NCBI GenBank assembly: GCA_026120035.1
Contig: JALRME010000002.1
Location: 124,001-188,000, forward strand
From: Coleophoma eucalyptorum
Taxonomy: Eukaryota > Ascomycota > Leotiomycetes > Helotiales > Dermateaceae
Direction of reading: 5' to 3'
Length of the DNA stretch: 64,000 bases
Shown piece by piece: positions 1 to 11,425 of this stretch; position 1 is the first letter of the stretch, and each line of letters begins with the position of its first letter. The translations under genes were made by a program, and so were the position numbers. The notes under the pieces were generated by a model that worked only from the letters and a program-made list of their open reading frames with translations, made no database searches and was not told where the DNA came from.

Positions 1-163
1 GCGGATTTTTCCGATAGTCAGGCAAAATACAGTCCTTGGACGGCGGGAGCTTAGCCATCTTATAATCCTTTCCTAGCTTCTTGCGCTTCTCTTTCTCTTG
101 TGCTTCCTTGATCTTGAGGATCTCGGCTTTGACCGTTAGGCAGCGTTTTTCAAGGTGTGCCAT
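1..163 (-). CDS. Unknown protein, 5' end only (runs off left edge)
   Basis: An open frame of 54 codons begins at the ATG whose first base is 163 and stays open to the window edge, so only the N-terminus is visible. The start sits in an A-rich context (CCAAAAATGG), which fits a fungal start codon. The visible protein is strongly basic and lysine/glutamate rich (KIKEAQEKEKRKKLG, then DYKMAKLPPSK), suggesting an N-terminal helix followed by a proline-containing linker. I do not recognise the family. No signal peptide or membrane segment is visible. It could also be a first exon whose intron lies beyond the edge. That it is coding is inferred from start context and composition only. Confidence 0.45.
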   Translation of the reverse strand, partial: MAHLEKRCLTVKAEILKIKEAQEKEKRKKLGKDYKMAKLPPSKDCILPDYRKNP

Positions 164-1917
164 TTTTGGAAGTATTGAGTTGGTGTACCGATGAAAGTTG
201 AAGGTGAAGATTGGGACTGGATTACAATAGGAACCTTGAGTTGTACCGCAAGTAGAGGGTATTTATGAAAGTCTGTGAATTTAGCGAGCATGCTAATGGA
301 AACCGCTCCAAGCGGGAACAATGGTTTGACAGAGTACTAAGACCACTATAATAGACGGCGTGGTTTAAATCACAATTTCTATTACATTAGTACCCGGTCG
401 AAGGAGATAAAATCGGTCTAAGTACTCTACTATCCAAACTGCGTTATTTTCTAGGTAGTATATACGAATTTAACCTAAGTATATTCTTGGACCTTGAACA
501 CGTTCCTATAGTATAGATGTGGACAGAAAGTCATTGTTTGCTTTGACAAGCTTAATTTTTAGTAGAGATTTGAGCTTGCCATAGATTCGATGGCGGCAAT
601 TTCTAGAACTTGGATACTTATCGGAATCGAAGGACTTGAGGGAACTTAAGTGAAAATATATAAATATATTGGAAAAGGCTCAATAAGTGTTCTATTCAGG
701 TTACATTAAAGGTCCTGTCATTCCTGGCTGCTAAATCTGCGAAAGCAGTCATGCACATGTTCCCACAGTTGCTTCCTCTCTGGCTCCAAGGAAGCAAGTA
801 ATTGTAGCCCGAGTAATTCCTATCTCCATATTGAGTGATCCAATCATCCAATACAAATAAGGCGCACCCTTTCCCGACCCCCTGACCGTGTCTTTGCCAA
901 CATACTTGAATACCTTGGAGCCCAAAGCCGTTTTTGCGACCCTTTCAAGATATTCACATACTTCTCCCAACTACTCGGCGAGCTTCAGCGCATGATTTGA
1001 AGGGATACGAACTATCCTACCCTAACCCAATTTTGGGACAACTCTTGCGGTGTTTTTAGCAACATGAAACAAGCTTTACATGTTGACAACGCTATGGAAT
1101 AGCCAAAGCCAGGCTGGCATATCGGGGATAGTGTACTATAATCGTAACGCCAGGGATATTCTCATGCCCTACTTTCAAACCCTTTTTTTCCCAGCCCAAG
1201 TAACGATCAACCGAAGAAAGTAACCTGGGTTAACCCTGGAGATTGAGGTGATCTACCAAGACTCATGAATTGTAGGCATCGACTGCAAAATCCACGAGAC
1301 CAAATCTCTTCTCAATAGGGCATGCTTGAGAGAAATCACTGAAATGGTTATTGAGGGAAATTGTTGACCGCATCGGTAGTGAAGGATAAGAGGGCTCCGA
1401 GGAGACCTTACCAAATACCGGATCTCAAGAAGGTAAGCGTTGTCCTTCAAGAAGCCAGGCCCTACACTTCTCAGACGATTCATCCCAAAGTCTGGTAAGA
1501 AACGTTGCACTGGTGAACAGAATCGAATGCTCATGAAAACAATGACGAACCAGACGTAGAAAAGATAGTGGCAGCAGAGGGAAGCCATTGCAAGGTAGAA
1601 TGAGAGACGATATTGGCTAGAGCTTGGATTTAGCAAATAATTTGCTGTGGAATTCTTGGCCTTAATATGATGCCCTCGATTTCACCACTGGCAGTGTGCC
1701 AGGTTGGAATTACCATACGTGACTGTTCCGAAGCAGCAACGCAGCACATGAAAATTAGCGATATTCATTAGCCGTATGCTTTTAAATGCGGGGCCGGAAT
1801 GAATTGTGCAACAGATGGACACAGACCCCGCGCTTTGGCATTTTTTCATGATAGCTTTCCTTAACAAGCTCATTGGAAGTCTGATGTCGGATGTCAGATA
1901 ATGTCAGAAGGGGGAGT
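164..1917. other. 1.75 kb without a confident gene
   Basis: This stretch lies between the left-edge gene and the 3' end of TLG2. It holds short minus-strand frames (749-970, 1253-1588, 1682-1873) with no recognisable domain. The first is coding-like in two different frames over the same bases. I see no transposon ends or RNA gene. It may hold a decayed gene or long untranslated regions. Confidence 0.4.
1253..1588 (-). CDS. Possible small membrane-like ORF, doubtful
   Basis: From the ATG at 1588 the frame starts MASLCCHYLFYVWFVIVFMS, one hydrophobic stretch, and then becomes polar. A splice-like GTAAGG near 1409 and a TTTTGCAG acceptor near 1284 could remove the middle of the frame and give a shorter end (SMPTIHESW). 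No domain is recognised and no neighbouring frame supports a larger gene. It may be a remnant or a chance open frame. Confidence 0.15.
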   Translation of the reverse strand: MASLCCHYLFYVWFVIVFMSIRFCSPVQRFLPDFGMNRLRSVGPGFLKDNAYLLEIRYLVRSPRSPLILHYRCGQQFPSITISVISLKHALLRRDLVSWILQSMPTIHESW

Positions 1918-3072
1918 TCAAGACGATGGCATGCTGTCCTCTTCCTGCGCTGGAGATGTTGGAGGCGAGCTATTATGTCGCTTTGGTTTGACTAGCAACA
2001 GTATGAACATGCCAACGACTAGTAGAATCAATAGCAAGATGATTTTTCTCTTCGTCGTTTTCTTTTGATATCCATCGGCAATTTTGAGCTCTTTGTCCGC
2101 ACCTTTGACATCAACTGCCATGCGTTCCACATTGTAGTCGATTCTGTCCAACATAGTGCCTTGGTCAATGATCATGCCTTGTAGCTCTTTGAAAATGTCG
2201 GCCAACTCAATGATGCCCTGTGCGATATCGTTAATCTCTCTTTCGCGCTGCATAATTGCGGAGTCATTCGAGGTAAGCGTTGTTTGTGCTTGTAATACTG
2301 TGGATGAGTATGAGGCATCAGCATCTGCGGCTGACATGGATGGATCATTGTAATTGTTGTATAGTGGTGTGGATGATCGATCGATCGGAGGTTGCGGCCC
2401 GGCAAGACCTCGAAGCTCTGATTCCAATTAGATATATCTCTCTCAAGCGGATCTGGGTGCATACTTTTAAGATAAGCACTCTGCTTCTTTCTAAAGCCAG
2501 CGCTTGCTTCTTGTACTCTCCCGGCCAGCGAGATTTGAATGTTCCTGGCCATAGTTTCTTCACCCTTACTGATTCCGCCGGAGCTCTTTGAATCTCGTAC
2601 CATCATTTCAACTCTTTGTATAGCCCTCTGACAATCGTGAAATCGCTTGGTGATTTCCTGCGTCAGTCGCTCAATCTCCGCTTCCTCGGCACTCTTGGCT
2701 TCCTCATCATCAAAGCCAGGTAGCACGTGTTTCTGATGTAGCTTTTCTAACTTTTGGCTCTTCCTAGCAATTTCTGTCAAGTATTCAGTGACCTCGTCAC
2801 TGATGTCTGCCCACCGTGGCGGCAGCAAGTCCATTTCTATTATCGCATCGCCGTCATCCTCGAATGCGCCGGCAGACATAAGCCCCCGGCGCTCGGAATC
2901 GATGCCATCGGAGTAGCCATTTCCTATAGTGCTTGAGTATGATGGTTTCTTAGCCGGATGGTGGGCGTATGATTGACGATAGGATATATAACTGGATATA
3001 GCTGTTAGTACTTTGGATTCCATGAACAAGATTGAATGTAGATAAGTACAGATTGGTGCGGTCTCGCCACAT
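1918..3072 (-). CDS. TLG2: Tlg2/syntaxin-16-type Qa-SNARE
   Basis: This is a t-SNARE of the late Golgi/endosome that drives fusion of endosome-derived vesicles. Three exons join in phase: 3072-3050, 2991-2465 and 2417-1918, giving 349 residues. The first exon supplies MWRDRTNL and splicing continues it with YISYRQSY, the usual Tlg2 N-terminus, so the internal ATG near 3029 is not the start. The syntaxin N-terminal helical region covers about residues 60-170. The SNARE motif runs from about 240 to 300 with the zero-layer glutamine in MIIDQGTMLDRID. A single C-terminal membrane anchor (KIILLLILLVVGMFILLLVK) lies at about 307-327, followed by a short luminal tail. Introns are 58 and 47 bases. 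It is divergent from calmodulin over 351 bases. Confidence 0.93.
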
Positions 3073-3423
3073 GGCGAAGTGGTTTGTGAAGCTGAACTAC
3101 AATCCTGGGATTCAGATCACAACAAAAAAGTACTGTGGAAAGGAATGTTCAGAAGTTATGGAAGCTGTTGTTGCATGATGGTAGTTGTTGCAGTCGTGGA
3201 GCTCCCTTGCCTTATCTGGCCTAAGGCAGGAATATACGAGTACGAAGATTAGGTCGCCGTAACATTCAACACCTCAATCGCGATCACAATATCCAACTTT
3301 CAAGCCCCACAACATAAACAGCTGCTCTTCACGACCACCACGTCAACGTTGTCCACGCGAAATAACCTCTTCATCATCCCCTAACACTCGCTTTACTACC
3401 TCTCCTCTTTTCTACGATTCAAA
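3073..3423. promoter_or_regulatory. Divergent promoter, TLG2 / calmodulin
   Basis: The start codons of TLG2 (minus) and calmodulin (plus) are 351 bases apart, so both promoters must fit here. The calmodulin side ends in a pyrimidine-rich tract (CTACCTCTCCTCTTTTCTAC) just before the ATG, a common feature near fungal transcription starts. I could not identify a specific factor site. Confidence 0.5.
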
Positions 3424-4438
3424 ATGGTCAGTAATAGCTTCAACTCTTGCTCATCCCCTTAGGATGACCCCGCGACCACGTTCTGCTTGTTCACACTAGG
3501 GTGGCATGTTCGAAATAATGTATCTTTTACTGACGGATAGATTTTTAGGCTGACTCTCTTACTGAAGAGCAAGTCTCCGAGTTCAAGGAGGCATTCTCCC
3601 TGTTCGTAAGTGCTCAATTTCCCATGCCGCATCCACATGAATAGGACTGGTAGTCTTAACAAGAGTTGGCCACTGACACTATTGGGGTTTACAGGACAAA
3701 GATGGTGATGGTCAGTAATTTTCTAGCGGTCTATCCTCTTATCGACGTCACGTCTTGCGCACCAGTCTGTACCACAGAATCTGGCCCTGAGCCCCTTTTT
3801 TGGATGCGCATCAACAGAACAAGCTGCGCGCATCGGCAGAGGCTTTGAAGATACATTTCTTATGGCAGATAGGCTGATTTAGAAATGTGCTGCAGGACAA
3901 ATCACTACCAAGGAGTTGGGAACTGTCATGAGATCTTTGGGCCAGAACCCATCCGAGTCTGAATTGCAAGACATGATTAACGAAGTTGATGCCGATAACA
4001 ATGGAACTATCGATTTCCCAGGTATTACATCCTTGGATACCTAAAGACATGAAAGAACACTGTTAATTTGGCTTGGCAGAGTTCTTGACAATGATGGCCA
4101 GAAAGATGAAGGATACTGACTCTGAGGAGGAGATCAGAGAGGCTTTCAAGGTGCGTAGGGATTATTCAGCAATCTATATATTGGCAGGATATTGCTGATG
4201 CGAGATATACAGGTGTTTGACCGCGACAACAACGGATTCATCTCGGCTGCCGAGCTCCGTCATGTTATGACCTCTATTGGCGAGAAGTTGACTGATGATG
4301 AAGTTGATGAGATGATCAGAGAGGCCGACCAAGATGGTGACGGAAGAATCGACTGTAAGCAGCCTTCCTTAGCTTTTCTTATTGCTAAGCTAATACTTTT
4401 CAGACAACGAGTTTGTGCAACTCATGATGCAGAAATAA
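3424..4438 (+). CDS. cmdA: Calmodulin
   Basis: This is the Ca2+ sensor that activates calcineurin, CaM kinases and many other targets. Seven exons (3424-3426, 3549-3605, 3695-3710, 3896-4021, 4080-4150, 4213-4354, 4404-4438) sum to 450 bases, exactly 149 residues plus stop. The first exon is only the ATG and the third only 16 bases. The protein starts [20 protein letters not shown] and has four EF hands with loops [36 protein letters not shown] and [12 protein letters not shown], all with the expected acidic ligands. It ends EFVQLMMQK, as in other filamentous ascomycetes. The chain of phase-consistent GT..AG introns leaves little doubt. The symbol follows Aspergillus usage. Confidence 0.98.
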
Positions 4439-5132
4439 GGTGATTCTTTTGTCTCTTGCGCGCATGGGCGGCGGATCTTATTGGTGGGCAAATAGTCGGC
4501 AGACTATCCTTAACAATATGTTAGATTGGGATTGATGAGCATACACTCTGATTACAACGGCGATGATTACCCTTCAATACAATTAAACTGAGACCCTGCT
4601 TTCTAGGTCTCAGAAGCAATCTACAAGTACAGACCTGGACCCATACCCGCCTAATGCCAATTGCACATGCATATTTTGGCCGAACATGGTGTGACTAAAT
4701 TTTTCTTGTTGCCAAATAACTGAAAGAAACGAACGTCCTAGATTTTGAGTTCCGAAGGATGCATAGGATTGTTGAAAGGCGTCGAGCGCAAGATAAGTTC
4801 ACGTGCCAAGCGGACAAGGCTGAGGTGGAGTTACCCGTTACTGCACGCGTTTCATTTGGCATAGCTGTAAAGCTTAGAACAACATCTTGCTCCCGTTACG
4901 CTTTGGTAAGGTGGCTCTTCAAGATAGTCGCGTCTGCTCTGTTTGTTTTTGGAATGATACATCTTCCTTCATAGGTTCAGTGCCGTCTTAAATCAAGTCA
5001 CTCTCTTCTTCCATTTTCTAATACAACTTCCCTTGTGCGTGCCACAAGAGATGCTGAAAGCTTATTAGCTTGATTCTCATCATTCTTCTCTTCTGTCCCT
5101 TCCCCAATTGACGTGGCCCAATTCATCTCGGA
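4439..5132. other. Intergenic, calmodulin 3' region and GH47 promoter
   Basis: These 694 bases lie between two plus-strand genes. A short frame at 4759-4974 has no recognisable features. Just before the mannosidase ATG the sequence becomes C/T-rich (CATTCTTCTCTTCTGTCCC). I see nothing else. Confidence 0.5.
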
Positions 5133-7003
5133 ATGGTTTTTGGTCTGCGCAGATGGCGAGTGACTACATTATTCGCCATTTGTATCCTCTTCGGTCTTTA
5201 TCGTCTTCATGAGTCCAGTAAACAGTGGGACTACACAGCTTCACCTTTGAGACTTCCTGCTGGATATGAAAAGCCTCCAGCGAAGCACGACGGCTTGCAG
5301 CATTGGCGCAAGAGGAAAGATCGATATCCAGTAACTTCATACATACCATTGCCTTCTGGATCGCCCAAGCAGATACCGCAGATCCAAGCAAAAAAACCGA
5401 CCGAGTCTCCAGAAGCCAAAGCTGAACGACTGAGGAGGAAAGCCGCTGTGAAGGAAAGCTTCGAACATAGTTGGGGTGGATATAAGAAATATGCTTGGAT
5501 GAAGGACGAGGTTACACCCATTTCAGCGCAATGGAGAGATACCTTTGGTGGGTGGGCAGCAACATTAGTTGACGCGTTGGATACCCTATGGATCATGGGT
5601 TTGAAGGACGATTTCGAAGCAGCTGTGAAAGCTGCGTGGACAATTGACTTTTCATATACTGAACAGAAAGATATCAATGTGTTCGAGACGACTATCAGGT
5701 ACATGGGAGGGTTCCTGGCGGCATACGATATCAGTGGAGGGCAATATGAGGTACTTCTGTTTAAAGCTGTAGAGGTTGCAGAGCTCCTGATGGGGTGCTT
5801 TGACACACCAAATCGTATGCCTATCAGCAGATGGGACTGGAGAAAGTAAGTCATCTGGGTGGAGGGACAATTTTTGAGACCAATGCTAAAGTGAGTGAGC
5901 ACAGTTATGTAGATGGGTCTGCTCAGAAAGCGCCCTCGGCCATGCTTGTGTCAGAGCTCGGGTCTCTCAGTCTTGAATTCACTCGATTAACCCAACTCAC
6001 TGGGGACCCTAAATATTACGATGCAATACAAAGGATATCGGACGTACTTGCTAAAGCACAAAATACAACCAAACTCCCAGGAATGTGGCCTGTAAGCGTG
6101 GATGCCCAGACACCAGCCTTTGATACCGACAACATGTTCACTCTTGGCGGAATGTCTGATTCGCTCTACGAATATCTTCCAAAGCAATATATCCTGCTGG
6201 GAGGCATGCTTGAACAGCCAAAGATCATGTATGAGAAGTTCATCGATGTAGCTAAAAAGGAGTTGTTCTTCCGTATTCTGAATCCCAAGGATGAAGATCT
6301 CACCGTTTCTGGGGATGTCCGTGCTTCTACTGATCCGAACATTGCTCATCATCGGATTCCTCGAGGTCAACATCTGACGTGCTTTACTGGAGGAATGGTT
6401 GGCATGTCAGCAAAAATTTTCAACAGACCAGAAGAATTGAAGCTGGCAGAAGAATTGACAGATGGATGCGTTTGGGCATACGATTCTCTTCCGCACGGCG
6501 TAGCCGCAGAAATATTCTCGGTGATACCTTGCCCTAAGGATGGATCCTGCAAATATAGTGAGCAGAAGTGGCATGATACCATTACAGAGCTCTATCCAGC
6601 TATTGGAGTTGCTCCAGATAAAAAGGTTGCAGCACTCAAGACTATTGAAGACCGTCGTCTAACTCCGGGTTACACATCCATCGATGACCCACGTTACATT
6701 CTTCGGCCGGAGGCAATTGAATCTGTATTTTACATGTACCGGTTAACAGGTAACTCGACATGGACTGACAAAGCATGGCGGATGTTCCAAGCCGTTGAGA
6801 AGCTCAGTCGCACATCGGTGGCAGCAAGTGCTATTGATGACATTACGGTGCCTAAGCCAGCTCTCATGGATAGCATGGAAAGCTTCTGGCTTGCGGAGAC
6901 TTTGAAGTACTTCTACCTATGTTTTGAAGATTGGGATGTTGTCGATCTTGATACCTATGTTCTAAATACCGAGGCACATCCTTTGAAGAGATATGGGCGT
7001 TGA
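5133..7003 (+). CDS. Class I alpha-1,2-mannosidase (GH47)
   Basis: This is a glycoside hydrolase family 47 enzyme that trims alpha-1,2-linked mannose from N-glycans in the ER/Golgi. Two exons, 5133-5845 and 5905-7003, join in phase across a 59-base intron to give 603 residues. The intron carries a TGCTAAAG branch-like site. The N-terminus is a type II signal anchor (TTLFAICILFGLY, about residues 11-24) followed by a basic, proline-rich stem. The catalytic (alpha/alpha)7 domain begins at about residue 105 (ESFEHSWGGYKKYAWMKDEV). Family motifs include LVDALDTLWIMGL, GSLSLEFTRLTQLTGDP, YILRPEAIESVFYMYRLTG and ESFWLAETLKYFYLCF. The Ca2+-binding LNTEAHP lies near the C-terminus. Length and anchor fit a fungal Golgi-type mannosidase; the exact paralogue is uncertain. 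Confidence 0.93.
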
Positions 7004-8319
7004 CGTTTGTTCTATGGCATTGGCTTATATGTTATGACTGAATGATTCAAAGAGCTATGACTTCCAGGCGTTCTCTATAGCCTTGTGCGTTTTTATTGTT
7101 GACAAATTGTGTACAACAATGTGTCTTCAAGCCAAGTGGCTACGCTTGCTGATCATGAGAATTAATCTGGAGTCTGATTTGGCAAATATGTTCAAATACT
7201 TGCTGTACGATTCACTATATATTACAAAGCTCTCTCACATATTTATATTTTTATGCAAACATAGGCTCCAGTCAGAACTTCATATTTGAGCTGCAGCTTC
7301 GTTTATGTATTTATGTATGCATGTATGTTCCGGACAAGCCACTCGAGTCATTCTGCGGCAATCACCACACGCAAGTTTTAGCGATGAGTATTTCCAGAAA
7401 CAGAACTATATCGCCGAGCAATCAAGGGCAGTCTCTTCATCTTACCACGAATGTGAATTGAGGAACTACGCTCAAACCTTATCTCAGCCTCGCAAGTCGC
7501 AAGAGGTCGATCTACCCGGCCCGCAGACCTGCGAGTTCAACGTATCGCTTGAGGTCTGCCCTGAAGTGGATTCTCCTTGATTATTTTCGACAGCTGAAGA
7601 GATTTAGAAGCTTTAATTCGATATAATGCAGTCTTAAGACCAACTAAAGGCATAGAAGAAGTCCTTCTCTTTCTAACATTTGACGTTTAAGCGCTGACAC
7701 AAGAGCAGAAATTATCAACGTGTGAGATTGCCATACTACATGCAATTGTCCCCGCAAAATCGGCCACACGGGGTCCCACCCTTGTACTTTCCTTAAATCT
7801 CATTTCATAAGAATATATTTGGATTGTGCATGAACCCAGGAACCGGTTGGCAAGTGTTGGGAAATTGCACCAGATCTCAGGCACGTGAACCTTAGGAAAT
7901 TTTGCCGAGGCAGTCAAAACGATCTCGTCCATATGATATCATTCTGAGTATGGGCGTGCTTAATTATAGGTTGGTCGTGTGCTCTCTGGTATGCAACCTA
8001 GCTACATCGCGGAATATTGAATAGTACCAATCGTGGAGCTTAAGCGAGTAGCTTGAACTCTATGCTGGTGGAAGAAATCCACACTTCCATTCTCCTACTC
8101 ATGAAATGAATATTAGCTGACACAATTTGCATATCAAGCATGTGACTAGTTGAGCAGAGCACAAACAAGGGCAGAGCTGGCTCAGATACAAAAGAATAGA
8201 AAGGAAAGCATAATTCTCTTTCTATCCTTCATCGACTGTCACTCTTTCAATCGCTCTCGTCGCTCTTCAGTACCATCCCCTCTACCACCAAGACCTCAAA
8301 TTACAGATCAAAAATCAAG
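7004..8319. other. Intergenic, 1.3 kb
   Basis: This stretch separates the GH47 gene from the wall-protein gene. The two longest frames (7305-7580 plus, 7687-7932 minus) show no domain, signal peptide or splice-supported extension. I see no repeat or RNA gene. The last 150 bases are rich in C and T and probably hold the transcription start of the wall-protein gene. Confidence 0.45.
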
Positions 8320-9039
8320 ATGCAGTACTCAACTCTTGTTCTCGGCTTGATGGCCACCGTTGCCACTGCCACGCAAACACTCACCGAGCGCCAGCAAAGC
8401 TGTGACGATCAAGTAAACGCCTGCAGAGCTGCCCCACAGTCGAACCAATCTTTCTGCAGTGCCCAATATGTTGCTTGCATTGGATACAATCCATACATTG
8501 GTGAAACTGCCCCAACCGGAACTGGACCCAGCGGTCCTCTCTACACTGGATCATCCAATGGATCAAGTAACGGAACGGAGCCGTGTTATATCGCTACTGA
8601 GGTCGTGACTGCCATCACTACTTACTGTAAGTCTCTCCGTAGTAATTCCAGAACCTCTGAACCTAACAATTTTCAAGGCCCATCTGCAACAACTTTCACA
8701 TACAACAACGGCACACCCATTACTTACACCGCTACCACCCCTGGAACAGTGACCATTACAAACTGCCCTTGCACTGTTACGAACACTTACTCAACCAAAC
8801 CAAGCCCCACTCCAGTCGGACCAACCACTTACCCACCAGGAGTTTATCCTCCAGTTGGTACTGCAGCTTACCCCGTCATTACACCAAGTGCTGTTACTTC
8901 TGTATACACCACCCAGGCCTGCCCAACTTGCTTAGCTTACACTGCTACTACAACCTACCCGCCTAAATTCTCTGGCGCTGCCGGCTCTAACAAGCCAGCC
9001 TACGGACTTTTGGCTCTTGGTGCTCTTGCTCTCTTCTAA
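8320..9039 (+). CDS. Secreted GPI-anchored cell-wall-type protein
   Basis: Exons 8320-8626 and 8678-9039 give 222 residues. The 51-base intron (GTAAGT..TTCAAG, branch CCTAAC) is a multiple of three and has no stop, so an unspliced reading also stays open. Splicing restores THR-TYR-CYS before PSATTF. A signal peptide (MQYSTLVLGLMATVATATQ) leads into a short four-cysteine region (SCDDQVNACRAAP, then SFCSAQYVACIGY). A Thr/Pro/Ser-rich stalk with further cysteines (NCPCTVTNTY, TQACPTCLAY) follows. The C-terminus (GSNKPAYGLLALGALALF) is a typical GPI-attachment signal ending at the stop. The exact family is not recognised. The role is inferred as a wall or plasma-membrane mannoprotein. Confidence 0.75.
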   Translation: MQYSTLVLGLMATVATATQTLTERQQSCDDQVNACRAAPQSNQSFCSAQYVACIGYNPYIGETAPTGTGPSGPLYTGSSNGSSNGTEPCYIATEVVTAITTYCKSLRSNSRTSEPNNFQGPSATTFTYNNGTPITYTATTPGTVTITNCPCTVTNTYSTKPSPTPVGPTTYPPGVYPPVGTAAYPVITPSAVTSVYTTQACPTCLAYTATTTYPPKFSGAAGSNKPAYGLLALGALALF

Positions 9040-10096
9040 ACATCTTCACTCCAGTCCACGTTACGAGCGGTGGACATGAAGACCGTGCCAAGACGAGCGA
9101 AATAGATGGCGGAGTGGGGAAGTAATGTAGTAACGGATTATGTGTGTCTCTAAGAGACAGCAATATGATGTTTTTGTTTTCTCTGGGTTAGGGCAGTGTA
9201 ATTAAGTTGGGGAGGGAGAAGTTCGTTCGATAATTGCCATCTAGATTTCTCTCTCTTTCTTTTGGTTCTTTCTCAAAAAAAGGTACCTTCGTTTTTACTT
9301 TTTCCTCCTTTCTTTGTATGCATTTTATACATTCGACAAAAATAAAATAAAGATATTATAATGAGGCCCCCTTTCCCCAGGGACTCTGAGTCCCCTGTGT
9401 AAAGGAAACCAACCCAAAATCGGGAGGTGCTCCATTGACATGGCATTTTTTTTTTAGCATTTGGAGTATTATTAGAATCGCTGGAATTAGGGTTGACTTT
9501 ATTGAGTGCGTGCCTTTCTTCATCCCTTGCGATGACATGGCTACGTTACTTGGTCTCCTTCTAGCTTGGCCCCAACCAACCCACTCGCGTAACGACGCGA
9601 CCGCTGGGCTATGCTTTTTGCCTTTGTAACTTTAGGAGATTACATATTGCCCTTGTTTACGCCTCTCTATCTGGCAGTGTTTGTGTGTACGCACTTGTGT
9701 ATAGTCTCCCGAGGCGGGGTTGTGTCTAGATGAAACTGTAATGTCTCCCGTCTTACCGAGAGACTGACAAGTCCTCTCGAGCTCAACCGTCGTATCCCAG
9801 GGATACTGCATCTGTCAGGGCTCTGGATTGCATGATGGGAAGGATAGCCATAGTGTTAACTGTAGAATTTATAAAACCTAAAAATAGTACAAGGAGCTAC
9901 CAATTACTTATTGACTCACAGCGCTCTCAAATGTCAGACCATATGCCATGCCATCCACAAAAACTCCCCTTCTTAAGTCAATCCCAGTGAAAGCCCTCCA
10001 AATGCCATGATAGATCCTAACCAACCAACCAATTTACCGATATGCCAAAATGAAAAGACCCCCTAAACCCATATTCTAGACACGAAAAATATCTTG
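9040..10096. other. Convergent intergenic region
   Basis: This is the 3' flank shared by the wall-protein gene and IPK1, which point at each other. It contains T-rich tracts, an AATAAAATAAA-like run near 9345 that could serve polyadenylation, and no frame with recognisable content. The short frames at 9356-9538 and 9435-9629 overlap on opposite strands and look like chance. Confidence 0.45.
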
Positions 10097-11425
10097 TTAT
10101 GCTGAACAGTGTCCATTACTTGTAGCTCGTCTCATGGGACTTAGAGCACAAACATTCAGCTGCCTATTCCGTGCAGCCTCGGTTCCAGTGTACCAACCAT
10201 CATCAATCAAGGCCTGCTCCGTTTTTCTCCAGTAGTTGATCTTGTCTGGGCTCTTCAAATCCAGATCTCCCATGCGAGCTTCGATCGCTGCGTTCTCGTC
10301 GCCAGGAATACTTATAAATATACTACAATCACGTAGGGTCATCGCAACCAAGAAATTCCTGTCCTTGGTATCTGCCTCGAAGACTCCCTTGGTATCCATT
10401 GATTCTTGTTTGTGCCGGAGTTGCTGCATGAGGTTACATTCTTGCAGCCATTTTGCGACCTTTCTAGCCGTTCGTGGATGATGCCCTTCTTCGAGGATCT
10501 GCACGGCAACACTGGCCAATACCGTTGGATCCTGTGAGGTGAGATCTAACGGACAAAACGCATTTGGTCTTACCGGCTCGCCTGCGAGTCGACGTTCTGC
10601 ATCTCGTTGAGCAGTGATTGCGCAGTTTCGACACCGCACTGAATCTCTCGGTGCGCTAGGCGATTGGAGGAGCCATTTGGGCTTGAATTCTCGGACATCA
10701 TGCTTTAGACATTCTGTAACTCGCGTTAGGAGGTACGAACCCCAGAAATCCATAATTGCTTACCAGAAGTCATGTCGCTAACTAGAAGTCCATAGGTGTC
10801 ATCGGCAAGATAAACACCTCTTCGCTTGGCGGGTCTCAAAGGTTGGTTGCTTTTCAATGAGCCATGGATGGCTGAGACTTGCTCGCGTCGCTTGAGTTCT
10901 TCGTTCATCCGCTTTACGATACCGGAAGATTTGAGATGGACGAGTTGCTGGTTTACCAGATGTTCTTCCGGGAACATTGGTGCAAAAAGCTTTAGCCATT
11001 GCTGGTGCGAAACCTCAGCAGGAATGGTGGTTGGGAGGTTCTTCCGCAACCGAAGCAGTTTTCCTAGGCATATTAGCAAGGCGAAGAAATACAACAGCTC
11101 GACACCAGAAGCCCCAACTTGAAGCAAGAGACGTGCAAGGCAGGTGTGACAAAGCCTACACGTGACAGAATCTTCATCACGTACCTTCGAAAGGTCGCAG
11201 GTGAAGCGGCACGACAGGATCCAAGGTCCGGTCTGCAGGGTGAGATGCAACGCGAGCCACCTTTGTTGCATCTACCGTCCGGGTGACAGGTCGAGTCTGT
11301 ATGCGATAGACGACATTAGCAGCACCCTCGTCGAGATAGGTCCATGTCGTCCCCTCAGGTAGGACAGGATGCCGAATGCTGGAGAGGTCGATGTCTTCGA
11401 TTGGTGGTGGATCCACGGCCAACAT
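10097..11425 (-). CDS. IPK1: Inositol-pentakisphosphate 2-kinase
   Basis: This enzyme phosphorylates inositol pentakisphosphate at the 2-position to make phytate (InsP6), which supports nuclear mRNA export. Exons 11425-11185, 11063-10764 and 10713-10097 join in phase to give 385 residues, a usual length for fungal Ipk1. Family marks are the N-lobe start (TWTYLDEGAANVVYRI), GKLLRLRK after the first splice, EFKPKWLLQSPSAP with the conserved basic segment, CRNC, and the catalytic MGDLDLKSPDKINYW near the C-terminus. Two internal introns (120 and 50 bases) restore DMTSECLKHDVREFKPKW, which no single frame encodes. The gene is divergent from MDM34. Two CACGTG motifs lie 155-176 bases upstream of its ATG. 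Confidence 0.92.
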
